Of a stretch of 11,526 bases of DNA, positions 1-7,070 are shown one piece after another. The stretch's first letter is position 1; every line of letters starts with the position of its first letter. A program made the position numbers and the translations under genes. The stretch is from Deltaproteobacteria bacterium (GTDB taxonomy: Bacteria; Desulfobacterota; Desulfobacteria; Desulfobacterales; UBA11574): the NCBI GenBank assembly GCA_019313505.1, contig JAFDBA010000069.1:1-11526 (forward strand), in the 5' to 3' direction. A model generated the notes under the pieces. That model was not told the origin of the DNA, searched no databases, and was given only the letters and a program-made list of their open reading frames with translations.

Positions 1-2777
1 GTCGCCTCCTGGGCTTTATAAAACGCCATACCAAAAGAATGCGAAAGTCCTAACACTTCACCGGTTGACCGCATTTCCGGCCCCAAAAGCGGATCGACTT
101 CAGGCAACATGTTGAACGGAAAAACCGCCTCTTTAACTCCGAAATGAGGAATTGGTCGTTGCTCGATCCCAAGGTCGGATAATTTTTTTCCAAGCATGAT
201 TTTGGTTGCAAGCCGGGCCATTGATATATTGCAAACCTTTGAAACAATCGGTACCGTCCGTGAAGCCCTCGGATTCGCTTCCAGAATATATACGGTGTCA
301 TCGACAATGGCATACTGAATGTTCATCAGGCCGACCACGTTGAGTTCTATGGCTATTTTGCGGGTATACTCGTTTATCGTCTTGATGTGTTTTTGTGCAA
401 TACTGATGGGCGGAATCACGCAGGCAGAATCTCCGGAATGTACTCCGGCCAGTTCGATATGCTCCATTACGGCGGGCACGAATGCATCGGTACCGTCTGC
501 AATTGCATCCGCCTCGGCCTCGATGGCATTTTCCAGAAATTTATCGATTAAAATGGGCCGTTCCGGCGATACTTCAACGGCCGCGGCCACGTAATGCAAC
601 AGCATTGCTTCATCCAGTATGATTTCCATGGCACGCCCACCTAATACATAAGATGGACGAACCATCAGCGGGTATCCGATCTGTTTTGCGATTTCAAGGG
701 CCTCTTCCAGGTTGCCGGCCATACCGGATTTCGGTTGGGGGATTCCCAGTTTGCGCATCAATTTGCGAAACCGGTCCCGATCCTCGGCCAGATCGATGGT
801 TTCCGGTGAGGTTCCCAGAATATTCACCCCCGCTTCAGCCAGTTCATTGGCGATGTTCAGCGGCGTTTGCCCGCCGAACTGTACAATCACGCCCTCTGGT
901 TTCTCCTTTTCATAAATGCTCAGAACATCCTCGACGGTCAACGGCTCAAAGTACAGTTTGTCCGAGGTGTCGTAATCTGTGGAAACCGTTTCAGGATTGC
1001 AGTTGACCATTATGGATTCATACCCTTCTTCTCGAATGGCAAAGGCGGCATGGACACAGCAATAGTCAAATTCAATGCCTTGCCCGATCCGGTTGGGGCC
1101 GCCGCCAAGGACCATGATTTTCTTACGATCGCTCACCGCTACCTTATCCGGTGCATTATAGGTTGAATAATAATATGCAGCGTTTTCTACCCCGCTCACC
1201 GGAACCGGCTCCCAGGCTTCCACTATATCCAAGGAAATACGTCTTGTTCTGATGTCTTTTTCAGGAGTATCGAGGAGCTTGGCAAGATATTTATCGGCAA
1301 AACCGTCTTTTTTTGCCTGGATAAGAAGATCATCGGGAAGCGTCTGTCCCTTATATTCAAGAATTTTTTCTTCAAGCTCAACCAGTTCCTTCATCTGCTC
1401 GATAAACCAGGGCTTGATATGGGTTATTTTGTAAAGTGTTTGAACGTCAGCACCTTTCCGCAGGGCCTCGTACATCATAAATTGTCTTTCGCTGGTGGGA
1501 ATATTCAGCATATTGAGCAATTCATCCAGGGATTTTTTATTGAAATCCAAGGCAAAACCGAGACCGTAACGATCGATTTCCAGGGAGCGTATGGACTTTT
1601 GAAAGGCCTCCTTATAGTTCTTGCCGAGGCTCATGACTTCCCCAACGGCCCGCATTTGTGTACCGAGTTTGTCTTCGACGCCTTCAAATTTTTCAAAAGC
1701 CCAGCGGGCAAATTTGACAACCACATAGTCACCGGACGGCGTATATTTTTCAAGGGTTCCATCCCGCCAGTACGGAATTTCATCCATGGTCATTCCACCA
1801 GCCAGAAGCGAAGATACCAAAGCAATTGGGAACCCCGTAGCCTTGGACGCCAATGCCGACGAACGCGAAGTTCTAGGATTAATCTCAATGACGACAACCT
1901 TTCCCGTTTTGGGATCATGGGCGAACTGGACGTTTGTCCCGCCGATAACTTCGATGGCTTCCACGATGTCGTAAGAATATTTCTGGAGTTTCTCCTGAAG
2001 TTCAGGCGCGATGGTCAGCATGGGTGCCGTGCAGAAGGAATCTCCGGTGTGCACGCCCATAGCATCAACATTTTCAATGAAACAGACCGTAATCATCTGG
2101 TTCTTGGCGTCCCGGACAACCTCCAGCTCAAGTTCTTCCCAGCCCAACACAGATTCTTCAACGAGGACCTGGTTGACAATACTGGCTGAAAGACCCCGGG
2201 CTGTCACCGTACGGAGTTCCTCGACATTATAAACCAATCCTCCCCCCGTACCGCCCATGCAGTATGCCGGACGAATGACCACAGGGTAGCCAAGTTTTTC
2301 CGCGACCTTTTCTGCGTCTTTCACGTTGTTGACCGTCTGGCTTTTGGGCATGTCAATGCCAAGGCGATTCATGGTCTCCTTGAAAGCCGTGCGATCTTCT
2401 CCGCGTTCAATGGCATCAACGTTTACGCCGATAACCTGAACACCATACTTATCCAGGATGCCCGCTTTGTGAAGCTCTGAAGAAAGGTTCAAGCCGGATT
2501 GACCTCCCAAGTTCGGAAGGAGAGCGTCCGGTCGCTCTGCATCAATAACATTAGTCAACGTATCAATATTGAGGGGTTCGATATAGGTGACATCCGCCAT
2601 TCCAGGATCGGTCATGATCGTAGCCGGATTGGAGTTTACCAATATGATCTTGTAACCGAGACTCCGCAATGCCTTACAGGCCTGGGTGCCGGAATAATCG
2701 AACTCACACGCCTGCCCGATAATAATAGGTCCTGATCCAATGATTAAAACACTATTAATGTCTTCACGTTTGCCCAT
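1..2777 (-). CDS. carB: Carbamoyl-phosphate synthase large subunit, 3' end cut by the window
   Basis: Makes carbamoyl phosphate from bicarbonate, ammonia and two ATP in the cytoplasm, for pyrimidine and arginine synthesis. The reverse strand is open for 925 codons from the ATG at 2777, with GAAAGGA as the ribosome site. The N-terminus reads MGKREDINSVLIIGSGPIII, typical of CarB. The first ATP-grasp half carries RPAYCMGGTGGG. The second half starts near residue 555 with MVLGGGPNRIGQGIEFDY and includes GVIVQFGGQTPLNIA. The last readable residues, STGEVLGLSHSFGMAFYKAQ, lie just before the usual allosteric domain. CarB is normally about 1070 residues, so roughly 145 residues are outside the window. 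No internal stop or frameshift was seen. The purF-like gene lies 47 bp upstream on the same strand with no visible terminator between, so the two may be co-transcribed. carA is not in the window. Confidence 0.97.
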   Translation of the reverse strand, partial: MGKREDINSVLIIGSGPIIIGQACEFDYSGTQACKALRSLGYKIILVNSNPATIMTDPGMADVTYIEPLNIDTLTNVIDAERPDALLPNLGGQSGLNLSSELHKAGILDKYGVQVIGVNVDAIERGEDRTAFKETMNRLGIDMPKSQTVNNVKDAEKVAEKLGYPVVIRPAYCMGGTGGGLVYNVEELRTVTARGLSASIVNQVLVEESVLGWEELELEVVRDAKNQMITVCFIENVDAMGVHTGDSFCTAPMLTIAPELQEKLQKYSYDIVEAIEVIGGTNVQFAHDPKTGKVVVIEINPRTSRSSALASKATGFPIALVSSLLAGGMTMDEIPYWRDGTLEKYTPSGDYVVVKFARWAFEKFEGVEDKLGTQMRAVGEVMSLGKNYKEAFQKSIRSLEIDRYGLGFALDFNKKSLDELLNMLNIPTSERQFMMYEALRKGADVQTLYKITHIKPWFIEQMKELVELEEKILEYKGQTLPDDLLIQAKKDGFADKYLAKLLDTPEKDIRTRRISLDIVEAWEPVPVSGVENAAYYYSTYNAPDKVAVSDRKKIMVLGGGPNRIGQGIEFDYCCVHAAFAIREEGYESIMVNCNPETVSTDYDTSDKLYFEPLTVEDVLSIYEKEKPEGVIVQFGGQTPLNIANELAEAGVNILGTSPETIDLAEDRDRFRKLMRKLGIPQPKSGMAGNLEEALEIAKQIGYPLMVRPSYVLGGRAMEIILDEAMLLHYVAAAVEVSPERPILIDKFLENAIEAEADAIADGTDAFVPAVMEHIELAGVHSGDSACVIPPISIAQKHIKTINEYTRKIAIELNVVGLMNIQYAIVDDTVYILEANPRASRTVPIVSKVCNISMARLATKIMLGKKLSDLGIEQRPIPHFGVKEAVFPFNMLPEVDPLLGPEMRSTGEVLGLSHSFGMAFYKAQEA

Positions 2778-2824
2778 CACAATTCCTTTCAGATTTTTTC
2801 ACGTTAATGGATTATCGAACAATA

Positions 2825-4228
2825 TTAGAAATAACTGCTTCCATCCCAACAGTGGGTACACAACTTTTCCTTGGGCAGACCGATGGCGGTCACAAGATGT
2901 TCAAGCTGTTGATATTTTAAGGATGTCAGTCGTAGCCGTTTACGAATTTGATCCACCATTGCCATATTCTTTTCCGAATTCGAGGCTGCGTATTCGTGCA
3001 GCTTGATATCCTCTGTGCCTTCAAGCTCTTTTATCGCTTTTCGTCCGGCAAGATTGAGCGTGGATCGCGATGTGGAAAAATTAAGAAACTCGCACGGATA
3101 AATCAACGTCGGACAGGCCGGCCGCATATGCACCTCCACTGCACCAAAATCATATAATACTTGGATATTGTCCTGAAGCTGCGTCCCCCGGACAATGGAG
3201 TCTTCACAAAAAAGAATTCTATTTCCTTCGATCAGCTTCTTTATGGGGATAAGTTTCATTTTCGCTACTAAATCTCTGATACTTTGCTCCTGGGGCATAA
3301 AACTTCTTGGCCATGTAGGCGTATATTTTACGAAAGGTCTTATATAAGGCATCTTCTTCTCATTGGCATAACCAAGGGCATGGCCGGTTCCGGAATCCGG
3401 AATTCCTGAAACAAAATCGACTTCAACATCATCATTTTTGCCCAATGCCGAACCGCATCGGTATCGTACGGCTTCCACATTAATCCCCTCGTAACTCGAA
3501 GCCGGATATCCATAGTAGACCCAGAGAAATGCACAAATCTGCATCTTTTCTTCGGGTTTCTTTTTCTGTTCATATCCATCCGCCGTCATAAAAACAATTT
3601 CACCCGGCCCCAGGTATCGGTCCACTTCAAAACCCAAGTTTGGAAATGCACATGTCTCCGAAGTAGCGGCACAGGAATCATGCCTTTTGCCGATAATAAT
3701 CGGTGTTCTTCCCAGTTTGTCCCGGGCAGCATAAATGCCTTTTTCCGTGAGCAGAAGCATGGAACACGAACCTTTAATCTTGTCCTGGGCGTTCTGAATA
3801 CCTTCTTCGAAAGAATCTTCATCACAGATGAGCGTTGCTGCGATTTCGGTGGGGCTTAAATCCCCACCACTTGTTTCATAAAAATGGATTTTTTTTCGAA
3901 AGGCTTTTTTAACAAGCTCGTCGATATTATTTATCTTCCCAACAGTGACAATACCGAATCTTCCCAGATGAGAGCCGAAAATCAGCGGCTGGGCATCATA
4001 ATCGCTGATAACTCCGATCCCTTGGTTGCCGCGCAGCTTGGGAAGATCCGATTCAAATTTGGACCTAAAATAATTGTTTTCAATATTATGAATGGAACGA
4101 GAAAAGCCTTTAGAATTTTTTGTGGCCAGCCCTCCCCGTTTTGTTCCAAGATGAGAATGATAATCTGTTCCATAAAATAGATCGTTGACACAATCGTTTT
4201 TTGAAACAACCCCGAATAAGCCTCCCAT
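2825..4228 (-). CDS. PurF-like amidophosphoribosyltransferase paralog with a degenerate glutaminase site
   Basis: 467 residues, close to PurF length. It has a class II amidotransferase-like N-terminal half and a type I phosphoribosyltransferase C-terminal half. The PRPP loop is intact at residues 338-350 (ILFCEDSIVRGTQ). Cysteines 232, 379, 457 and 460 (ICAFLWVYYGYP, YPCEF, CTHC) sit where the iron-sulfur ligands of Bacillus-type PurF are expected. The glutaminase site is not intact: the nucleophilic Cys after Met1 is Gly (MGGLFGVVSK), the HxRY(S/T) motif is replaced by GVISDYDAQP (residues 72-81), and the NGN loop reads VGKINN. The ATG at 4228 is chosen because the family N-terminus begins there and GAGGGGG (4234-4240) precedes it; an upstream TTG at 4258 lies inside the mobile element. 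It may use free ammonia or have a PRPP-binding role other than purine synthesis. Family assignment is firm, function uncertain. Confidence 0.85.
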   Translation of the reverse strand: MGGLFGVVSKNDCVNDLFYGTDYHSHLGTKRGGLATKNSKGFSRSIHNIENNYFRSKFESDLPKLRGNQGIGVISDYDAQPLIFGSHLGRFGIVTVGKINNIDELVKKAFRKKIHFYETSGGDLSPTEIAATLICDEDSFEEGIQNAQDKIKGSCSMLLLTEKGIYAARDKLGRTPIIIGKRHDSCAATSETCAFPNLGFEVDRYLGPGEIVFMTADGYEQKKKPEEKMQICAFLWVYYGYPASSYEGINVEAVRYRCGSALGKNDDVEVDFVSGIPDSGTGHALGYANEKKMPYIRPFVKYTPTWPRSFMPQEQSIRDLVAKMKLIPIKKLIEGNRILFCEDSIVRGTQLQDNIQVLYDFGAVEVHMRPACPTLIYPCEFLNFSTSRSTLNLAGRKAIKELEGTEDIKLHEYAASNSEKNMAMVDQIRKRLRLTSLKYQQLEHLVTAIGLPKEKLCTHCWDGSSYF

Positions 4229-4245
4229 GAGAGCCCCCTCTTGTA

Positions 4246-4425
4246 GAGACCTCTGCAAAACGCTCCTATTTGCCCAATTTCTGTGTCAGACTCAAATTTC
4301 AATCCTCAAAATACTCAATGTATTCCTGTGGTTAAAATTATCGCCTTCCTTGAACTTGAACCCCGGTTAAATATGAAATACGGATTTAACTGGGCAGGCA
4401 AAAATAAACATTTTGCAGAGGTCTC
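4246..4425. mobile_element. MITE-like element, 180 bp, with terminal inverted repeats and TTGTA target duplication
   Basis: The ends are perfect 15-bp inverted repeats: GAGACCTCTGCAAAA at 4246-4260 and its complement TTTTGCAGAGGTCTC at 4411-4425. TTGTA flanks both sides (4241-4245 and 4426-4430), as expected of a target-site duplication. The interior has no plausible coding sequence, so any movement would need a transposase supplied in trans. The left end directly abuts the ribosome-binding site of the purF-like gene, so the element lies in that gene's 5' untranslated region. Its middle (4301-4360) resembles the core of the palindromic element at 5305-5431. The family of the parent insertion sequence was not identified. 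Confidence 0.8.
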
Positions 4426-4430
4426 TTGTA

Positions 4431-4632
4431 ATTGAACTTGCATAAGATAATGCATTTCACGTCACGCGCATCAACTTAACACAAAATGCGCTAAAATATT
4501 TTGTTCCTCGCTATAGTTGTTCTTAATAAAAAATTCAACCATTAAGTGAAACTAATAATTTTATGGTCTAAATGTCTTTGTTTTGCCTCAACAAAAAATA
4601 AATGCATCCAATGAAGCTCAAAAAAAGAAATA
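4431..4632. other. AT-rich intergenic DNA without a recognisable gene
   Basis: Between the MITE and the mvhD-side promoter I see no credible open reading frame or RNA gene. The stretch is AT-rich and has only short palindromes, such as TGCAT/ATGCA at 4440-4455 and CAAAAT/ATTTTG near 4480-4505. It should hold the upstream control region of the leftward purF-like/carB unit. Confidence 0.5.
4510..4538 (-). promoter_or_regulatory. Possible weak promoter for the purF-like gene and carB
   Basis: Read on the minus strand, TTGAAT (4538-4533) and TATAGC (4515-4510) are 17 bp apart. Each matches the sigma-70 consensus at four of six positions. Transcription would start near 4503 and cross the MITE before reaching the gene, giving a leader of about 275 nt, or about 90 nt before the insertion. 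In DNA this AT-rich such matches occur by chance. Confidence 0.3.
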
Positions 4633-4636
4633 GCTA

Positions 4637-4665
4637 TTGACATAAGAAAATGCACTATATATAAA
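4637..4665 (+). promoter_or_regulatory. Strong sigma-70-type promoter upstream of the mvhD-metVF genes
   Basis: A perfect -35 box TTGACA (4637-4642) is followed after exactly 17 bp by TATAAA (4660-4665), five of six matches to the -10 consensus. Transcription would start near 4672. A leader with a terminator hairpin follows and then mvhD. It is the best promoter match I noticed in the intergenic region. Confidence 0.7.
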
Positions 4666-4671
4666 TTTCAA

Positions 4672-4783
4672 TTCATCAATTGGCCCTGACGTTATACAAA
4701 GTTGTGCAACGCCTATCGGAGGCTCTGGAAAGACAAAGACGTCTTTTATCCATTACAGGTTGGATGCAGACGTCTTTTTTTTT
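4672..4783 (+). ncRNA. Candidate structured leader RNA (attenuator or riboswitch-like) or small RNA
   Basis: This stretch of about 112 nt lies between a near-consensus promoter and an intrinsic terminator and is about 107 nt upstream of the mvhD start. Small hairpins are visible: GTTG/CAAC around 4701-4710 and GCCT/AGGC around 4711-4723. GACGT at 4688-4692 could pair with ACGTC at 4739-4743, which is part of the terminator's left arm, giving a possible antiterminator. I compared it from memory with several riboswitch classes (TPP, c-di-GMP, glycine, SAH, fluoride, THF) and recognise none. It could be a regulatory leader for the operon or an independent small RNA. Confidence 0.45.
4735..4783 (+). 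terminator. Intrinsic terminator in the leader before mvhD
   Basis: AAAGACGTCT (4735-4744) pairs with AGACGTCTTT (4768-4777), a 10-bp stem. After a small internal loop, ATCC (4748-4751) pairs with GGAT (4762-4765), closing a 10-nt loop. Nine T residues (4775-4783) follow. The gene upstream runs leftward, so this cannot end that gene. It acts on transcripts entering mvhD from the promoter at 4637-4665. Confidence 0.75.
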
Positions 4784-4792
4784 ATACTGCTT

Positions 4793-4870
4793 ATGAAGTC
4801 TTCTCGTTATATGGTATCAATGAATACCGAAAGTTATGAGGATAACAATATTTCTGACTTAATTTTGTAA
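4793..4870 (+). CDS. Possible 25-residue leader peptide ORF (doubtful)
   Basis: An ATG at 4793 opens a 25-codon frame (MKSSRYMVSMNT...) ending at TAA 4868-4870, between the terminator and mvhD. No Shine-Dalgarno sequence precedes it and the peptide is not recognised. Its only interest is position: it ends over the purine-rich AGAAGG that serves mvhD, so its translation could couple to mvhD. It may well be chance. Confidence 0.15.
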   Translation: MKSSRYMVSMNTESYEDNNISDLIL

Positions 4871-4889
4871 GAAGGTAAACATTAAGAAC

Positions 4890-5294
4890 ATGACCGAAAA
4901 TTTTAAACCCAAAATAACGCTGTTCCATTGTATAAACGCATTTGACGAAGCTGCTGAGCTGTCTTTAACCGATATGGACAATTGTGAGATGCAAACCGTC
5001 AAGATGGCCTGCTCCAGTATGGTCAAGGATGTTTTTTTGCTCAAGGCCTTTGAAGCCGGGGCCGACGGGGTGGTGGTATTGGTATGTCCCGAAAGCCAGT
5101 GCCGTTATGTTGAAGGCAACATACGGGCAAAAAAACGCGTGGCATGGGTCCAAAATCTTCTGGACGAAATTGGACTTGACAGACGACGCTTGGCTCTGGG
5201 CAACATGGCTGCCGGTGATAAAGCAGCAGCGGCACAAATAATAAATGATGTACTGAAAAATCTGGCCGAGTTGGGTCCCAATCCGGCCGTATAA
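4890..5294 (+). CDS. mvhD: MvhD/FlpD-type hydrogenase iron-sulfur (delta) subunit
   Basis: A 134-residue protein of the MvhD/FlpD family. These small [2Fe-2S] proteins pass electrons between a partner enzyme and the flavoprotein HdrA. Recognisable family segments are ACSSMVKDVFLLKAFEAGAD (residues 40-59), then VCPESQCRYVEGN around Cys66 and Cys71 and the KKRVAWVQNLLDEIGLDRRR region. The N-terminal CCNWC-type motif is reduced to FHCINA, leaving Cys14; Cys32, 41, 66 and 71 are also present. No HdrA, HdrB or HdrC is in the window. In Moorella an MvhD is encoded with MetV-MetF and HdrABC, so an electron-carrier role for MetVF is the simplest reading. The AGAAGG ribosome site at 4870-4875 is 14 nt from the ATG, rather far; an ATT at 4881 is a remote alternative start. 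Confidence 0.85.
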   Translation: MTENFKPKITLFHCINAFDEAAELSLTDMDNCEMQTVKMACSSMVKDVFLLKAFEAGADGVVVLVCPESQCRYVEGNIRAKKRVAWVQNLLDEIGLDRRRLALGNMAAGDKAAAAQIINDVLKNLAELGPNPAV

Positions 5295-5304
5295 ATAAAG
5301 TCTG

Positions 5305-5431
5305 TTGATTAATGATCTTTTCGCACAATCTCTGCGTTATGCTCAAAAAATAATCCTCGGAATATAAAATATATGCCTGTGGTTATTTTTTTTGCATGCC
5401 TTGATCTTGAGCGAAAATCCTCATTAATCAA
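5305..5431. repeat. Long imperfect palindrome, MITE-like, between mvhD and metV
   Basis: The outer arms are TTGATTAATGATCTTTTCGC at 5305-5324 and, inverted, 5411-5431; they agree except for a short mismatch and gap. The inside is palindromic too: 5339-5362 pairs imperfectly with 5375-5397. The whole element of about 127 bp could therefore fold into one long hairpin. Its core at 5352-5411 matches the MITE core at 4301-4360 at about 44 of 60 positions without gaps (hand alignment), including the shared block CCTGTGGTTA. No target duplication is evident. Being transcribed within the operon, it could affect RNA stability or termination. Confidence 0.7.
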
Positions 5432-5455
5432 AAAACTCATGAATGGAGTCTGCCA

Positions 5456-6124
5456 ATGATCGTAGGAGAACAAAAACCCATATCTGAGATTAAGGAGATC
5501 ATCGCACCCTATAAAAAAATTCTTATTTTAGGATGCGGTACATGTGTCAAAACCTGTTTTGCCGGTGGAGAAGACGAAGTTGCGGTGCTTGCATCCGCTT
5601 TGCGGCTGGCCTGTAAAAAGGACGGTAAAGAGATTGAAATCGAAGAATTTACCGTAGAACGCCAATGTGAAGACGAATTTATCCGGGAGGGGGCACCGGC
5701 CATCTCCCGAAATGAGGGCGTATTATCCCTGGCCTGCGGCGCCGGTGTTCAGGCACTTGCCAGACGGTTCGTTAAAATTCCGATTCTGCCGGGGGTTAAT
5801 ACCACCTTCATCGGTGTTCTGGAAAAGCAAGGCGTATTTACCGAGGAGTGTTCAGGATGCGGTGATTGTATGCTTGCCATATTTGGGGGAATCTGCCCTT
5901 TCACTCGCTGCGCCAAAAAACTTTTAAACGGCCCTTGCGGCGGATCTCAAAACGGCAAATGCGAAGTCAATCCCGAAACCGATTGCGCCTGGCAATTAAT
6001 TATAGAGCGGCTTAAGATATTGGGCCAAATGGACAATTTAAGGGCCTATGTACCCCCGAAGAATTGGCAAACCGGCCTTTCAGGCGGCCCAAGAAAATTA
6101 GTAAGAGAGGATCATATTATATGA
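5456..6124 (+). CDS. metV: MetV, zinc/iron-sulfur partner subunit of methylene-tetrahydrofolate reductase
   Basis: 222 residues matching the MetV family (methylene-tetrahydrofolate reductase C-terminal-type domain). MetV binds MetF and feeds it electrons through metal centres in acetogens and related anaerobes. Cysteines occur in two groups: GCGTCVKTCFAGG (Cys27, 30, 34) near the N-terminus and a dense C-terminal set, CSGCGDCMLAIFGGICPF followed by RCAKKLLNGPCGGSQNGKC. The LNGPCGG signature is characteristic of the family. The ATG at 5456 has GGAG in ATGGAGTCTGCCA upstream. Its stop overlaps the metF start in ATGA (6121-6124), so the two are probably translationally coupled, which fits a stoichiometric complex. 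metV follows mvhD after a 161-bp gap occupied by the palindromic element. Confidence 0.92.
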   Translation: MIVGEQKPISEIKEIIAPYKKILILGCGTCVKTCFAGGEDEVAVLASALRLACKKDGKEIEIEEFTVERQCEDEFIREGAPAISRNEGVLSLACGAGVQALARRFVKIPILPGVNTTFIGVLEKQGVFTEECSGCGDCMLAIFGGICPFTRCAKKLLNGPCGGSQNGKCEVNPETDCAWQLIIERLKILGQMDNLRAYVPPKNWQTGLSGGPRKLVREDHII

Positions 6125-7044
6125 ACATGAAAGCTTCAGGCAAATTACAGGAAATTTTATCAAAAGGAGAGTTTGCCGTTACGGCTGAATGCGGTCCTCC
6201 ACGGGGAGCAAATTCCGAGATTGTCCGTAAAAAAGGCGAATTGCTCAAAGGGTATGTGGATGCCGTTAACGTCACAGACAATCAGACTGCCATCGTGAGG
6301 ATGTCCAGCATAGCCGCTTGTACCCATCTTCTTCAAATGGGGCTGGAGCCGGTGATGCAAATGGTCACCCGGGACCGGAACCGGATTGCACTGCAATCGG
6401 ATATCATGGGCGCCTATTCTCTGGGCATTACAAATATTCTTTGTCTTTCCGGAGACCACCAGAGCTTCGGCAGCCAGCCGGATGCATTAAATGTTTTTGA
6501 TATCGATTCCATGAATCTTATCCGGACCGTTCAAACCATGCGGGAACAAGGGAAAGACATGAGTGGATTCGAACTGAAGGGCCCGCCGGCGATGTTCATC
6601 GGTGCCGCCGCCAATCCCTTTGCCGACCCTTTTGAATACCGCGTGATTCGTCTGGCCAAAAAGATCGATGCGGGTGCTGATTTCATTCAAACCCAGTGCA
6701 TTTACAATATAGACCGCTTCAAGGAGTGGATAAAAATGGCCAGGGAAGAAGGCCTGACTGAAAAGGTTCATATCCTTGGCGGCGTAACTCCCTTGAAATC
6801 CGCCGGTATGGCAAAATTTATGAATAACAAGGTGGCCGGCATGGATGTTCCGGAATCTCTAATCAAACGGATAGCCGGGGTCCCCAAAGAAGAAGCTGTG
6901 AAAGAGGGCCTTAAAATATGCCAGGAAACCATTGCCCAACTTCGTGAAATAAAAGGGGTTCACGGCATTCATATCATGGCCATTGAATGGGAGGAGATCG
7001 TTGGTGAAATCGTCGAGGAGGCCGGACTTCTGCCAAGACCATAG
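6121..7044 (+). CDS. metF: MetF, 5,10-methylenetetrahydrofolate reductase
   Basis: A 307-residue TIM-barrel flavoprotein that interconverts methylene- and methyl-tetrahydrofolate in the methyl branch of the Wood-Ljungdahl pathway; in sulfate reducers it may run in the oxidative direction. Family marks: the catalytic Glu in TAECGPPRG (Glu23, equivalent to E. coli Glu28), DRNRIALQSDIMGAYSLGI, ILCLSGDHQ with the conserved Asp, DFIQTQCIYN with the substrate Gln, and GVTPLKSAGMAKFM. The start at 6121 is chosen over an upstream in-frame ATG at 6064 because AGAGAGGA lies just before it, it forms the ATGA overlap with metV, and the protein aligns from there. Length is normal. Adjacent metV and nearby mvhD suggest a MetV-dependent form not directly reducing NAD(P). 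Confidence 0.95.
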   Translation: MNMKASGKLQEILSKGEFAVTAECGPPRGANSEIVRKKGELLKGYVDAVNVTDNQTAIVRMSSIAACTHLLQMGLEPVMQMVTRDRNRIALQSDIMGAYSLGITNILCLSGDHQSFGSQPDALNVFDIDSMNLIRTVQTMREQGKDMSGFELKGPPAMFIGAAANPFADPFEYRVIRLAKKIDAGADFIQTQCIYNIDRFKEWIKMAREEGLTEKVHILGGVTPLKSAGMAKFMNNKVAGMDVPESLIKRIAGVPKEEAVKEGLKICQETIAQLREIKGVHGIHIMAIEWEEIVGEIVEEAGLLPRP

Positions 7045-7046
7045 CG

Positions 7047-7070
7047 ATTGATGATTTAAGATTGAAGATT
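7047..7070 (+). repeat. Short dispersed repeat, copy 1 (downstream of metF)
   Basis: This 24-bp stretch beginning ATTGATGATTT and ending GATTGAAGATT matches 10166-10189 at 22 of 24 positions. Both copies lie in intergenic gaps next to glutamate synthase-like genes. It is AT-rich and built of ATTGA(A/T)G-like units, so it may be low-complexity sequence rather than a functional site. Confidence 0.5.

Noticed and set aside
1419..2189. Long plus-strand open frame of 256 codons
   Set aside because: It lies opposite carB, whose reverse-strand translation matches the family continuously; the forward frame resembles no protein I know.
4226..4258. Upstream TTG start adding ten residues to the PurF-like protein
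   Set aside because: The extra residues are encoded by the terminal repeat of the MITE and its flank, and the family N-terminus and ribosome site fit the ATG at 4228.
4672..4783. Assignment of the leader to a named riboswitch class
   Set aside because: Partial resemblances (for example CTCTGGAAAG to part of the glycine class) do not extend to a full consensus, so no name is given.
6064..6120. Earlier in-frame ATG for metF
   Set aside because: It would overlap metV by about 60 bp, lacks a good ribosome site, and the added residues do not fit MetF.
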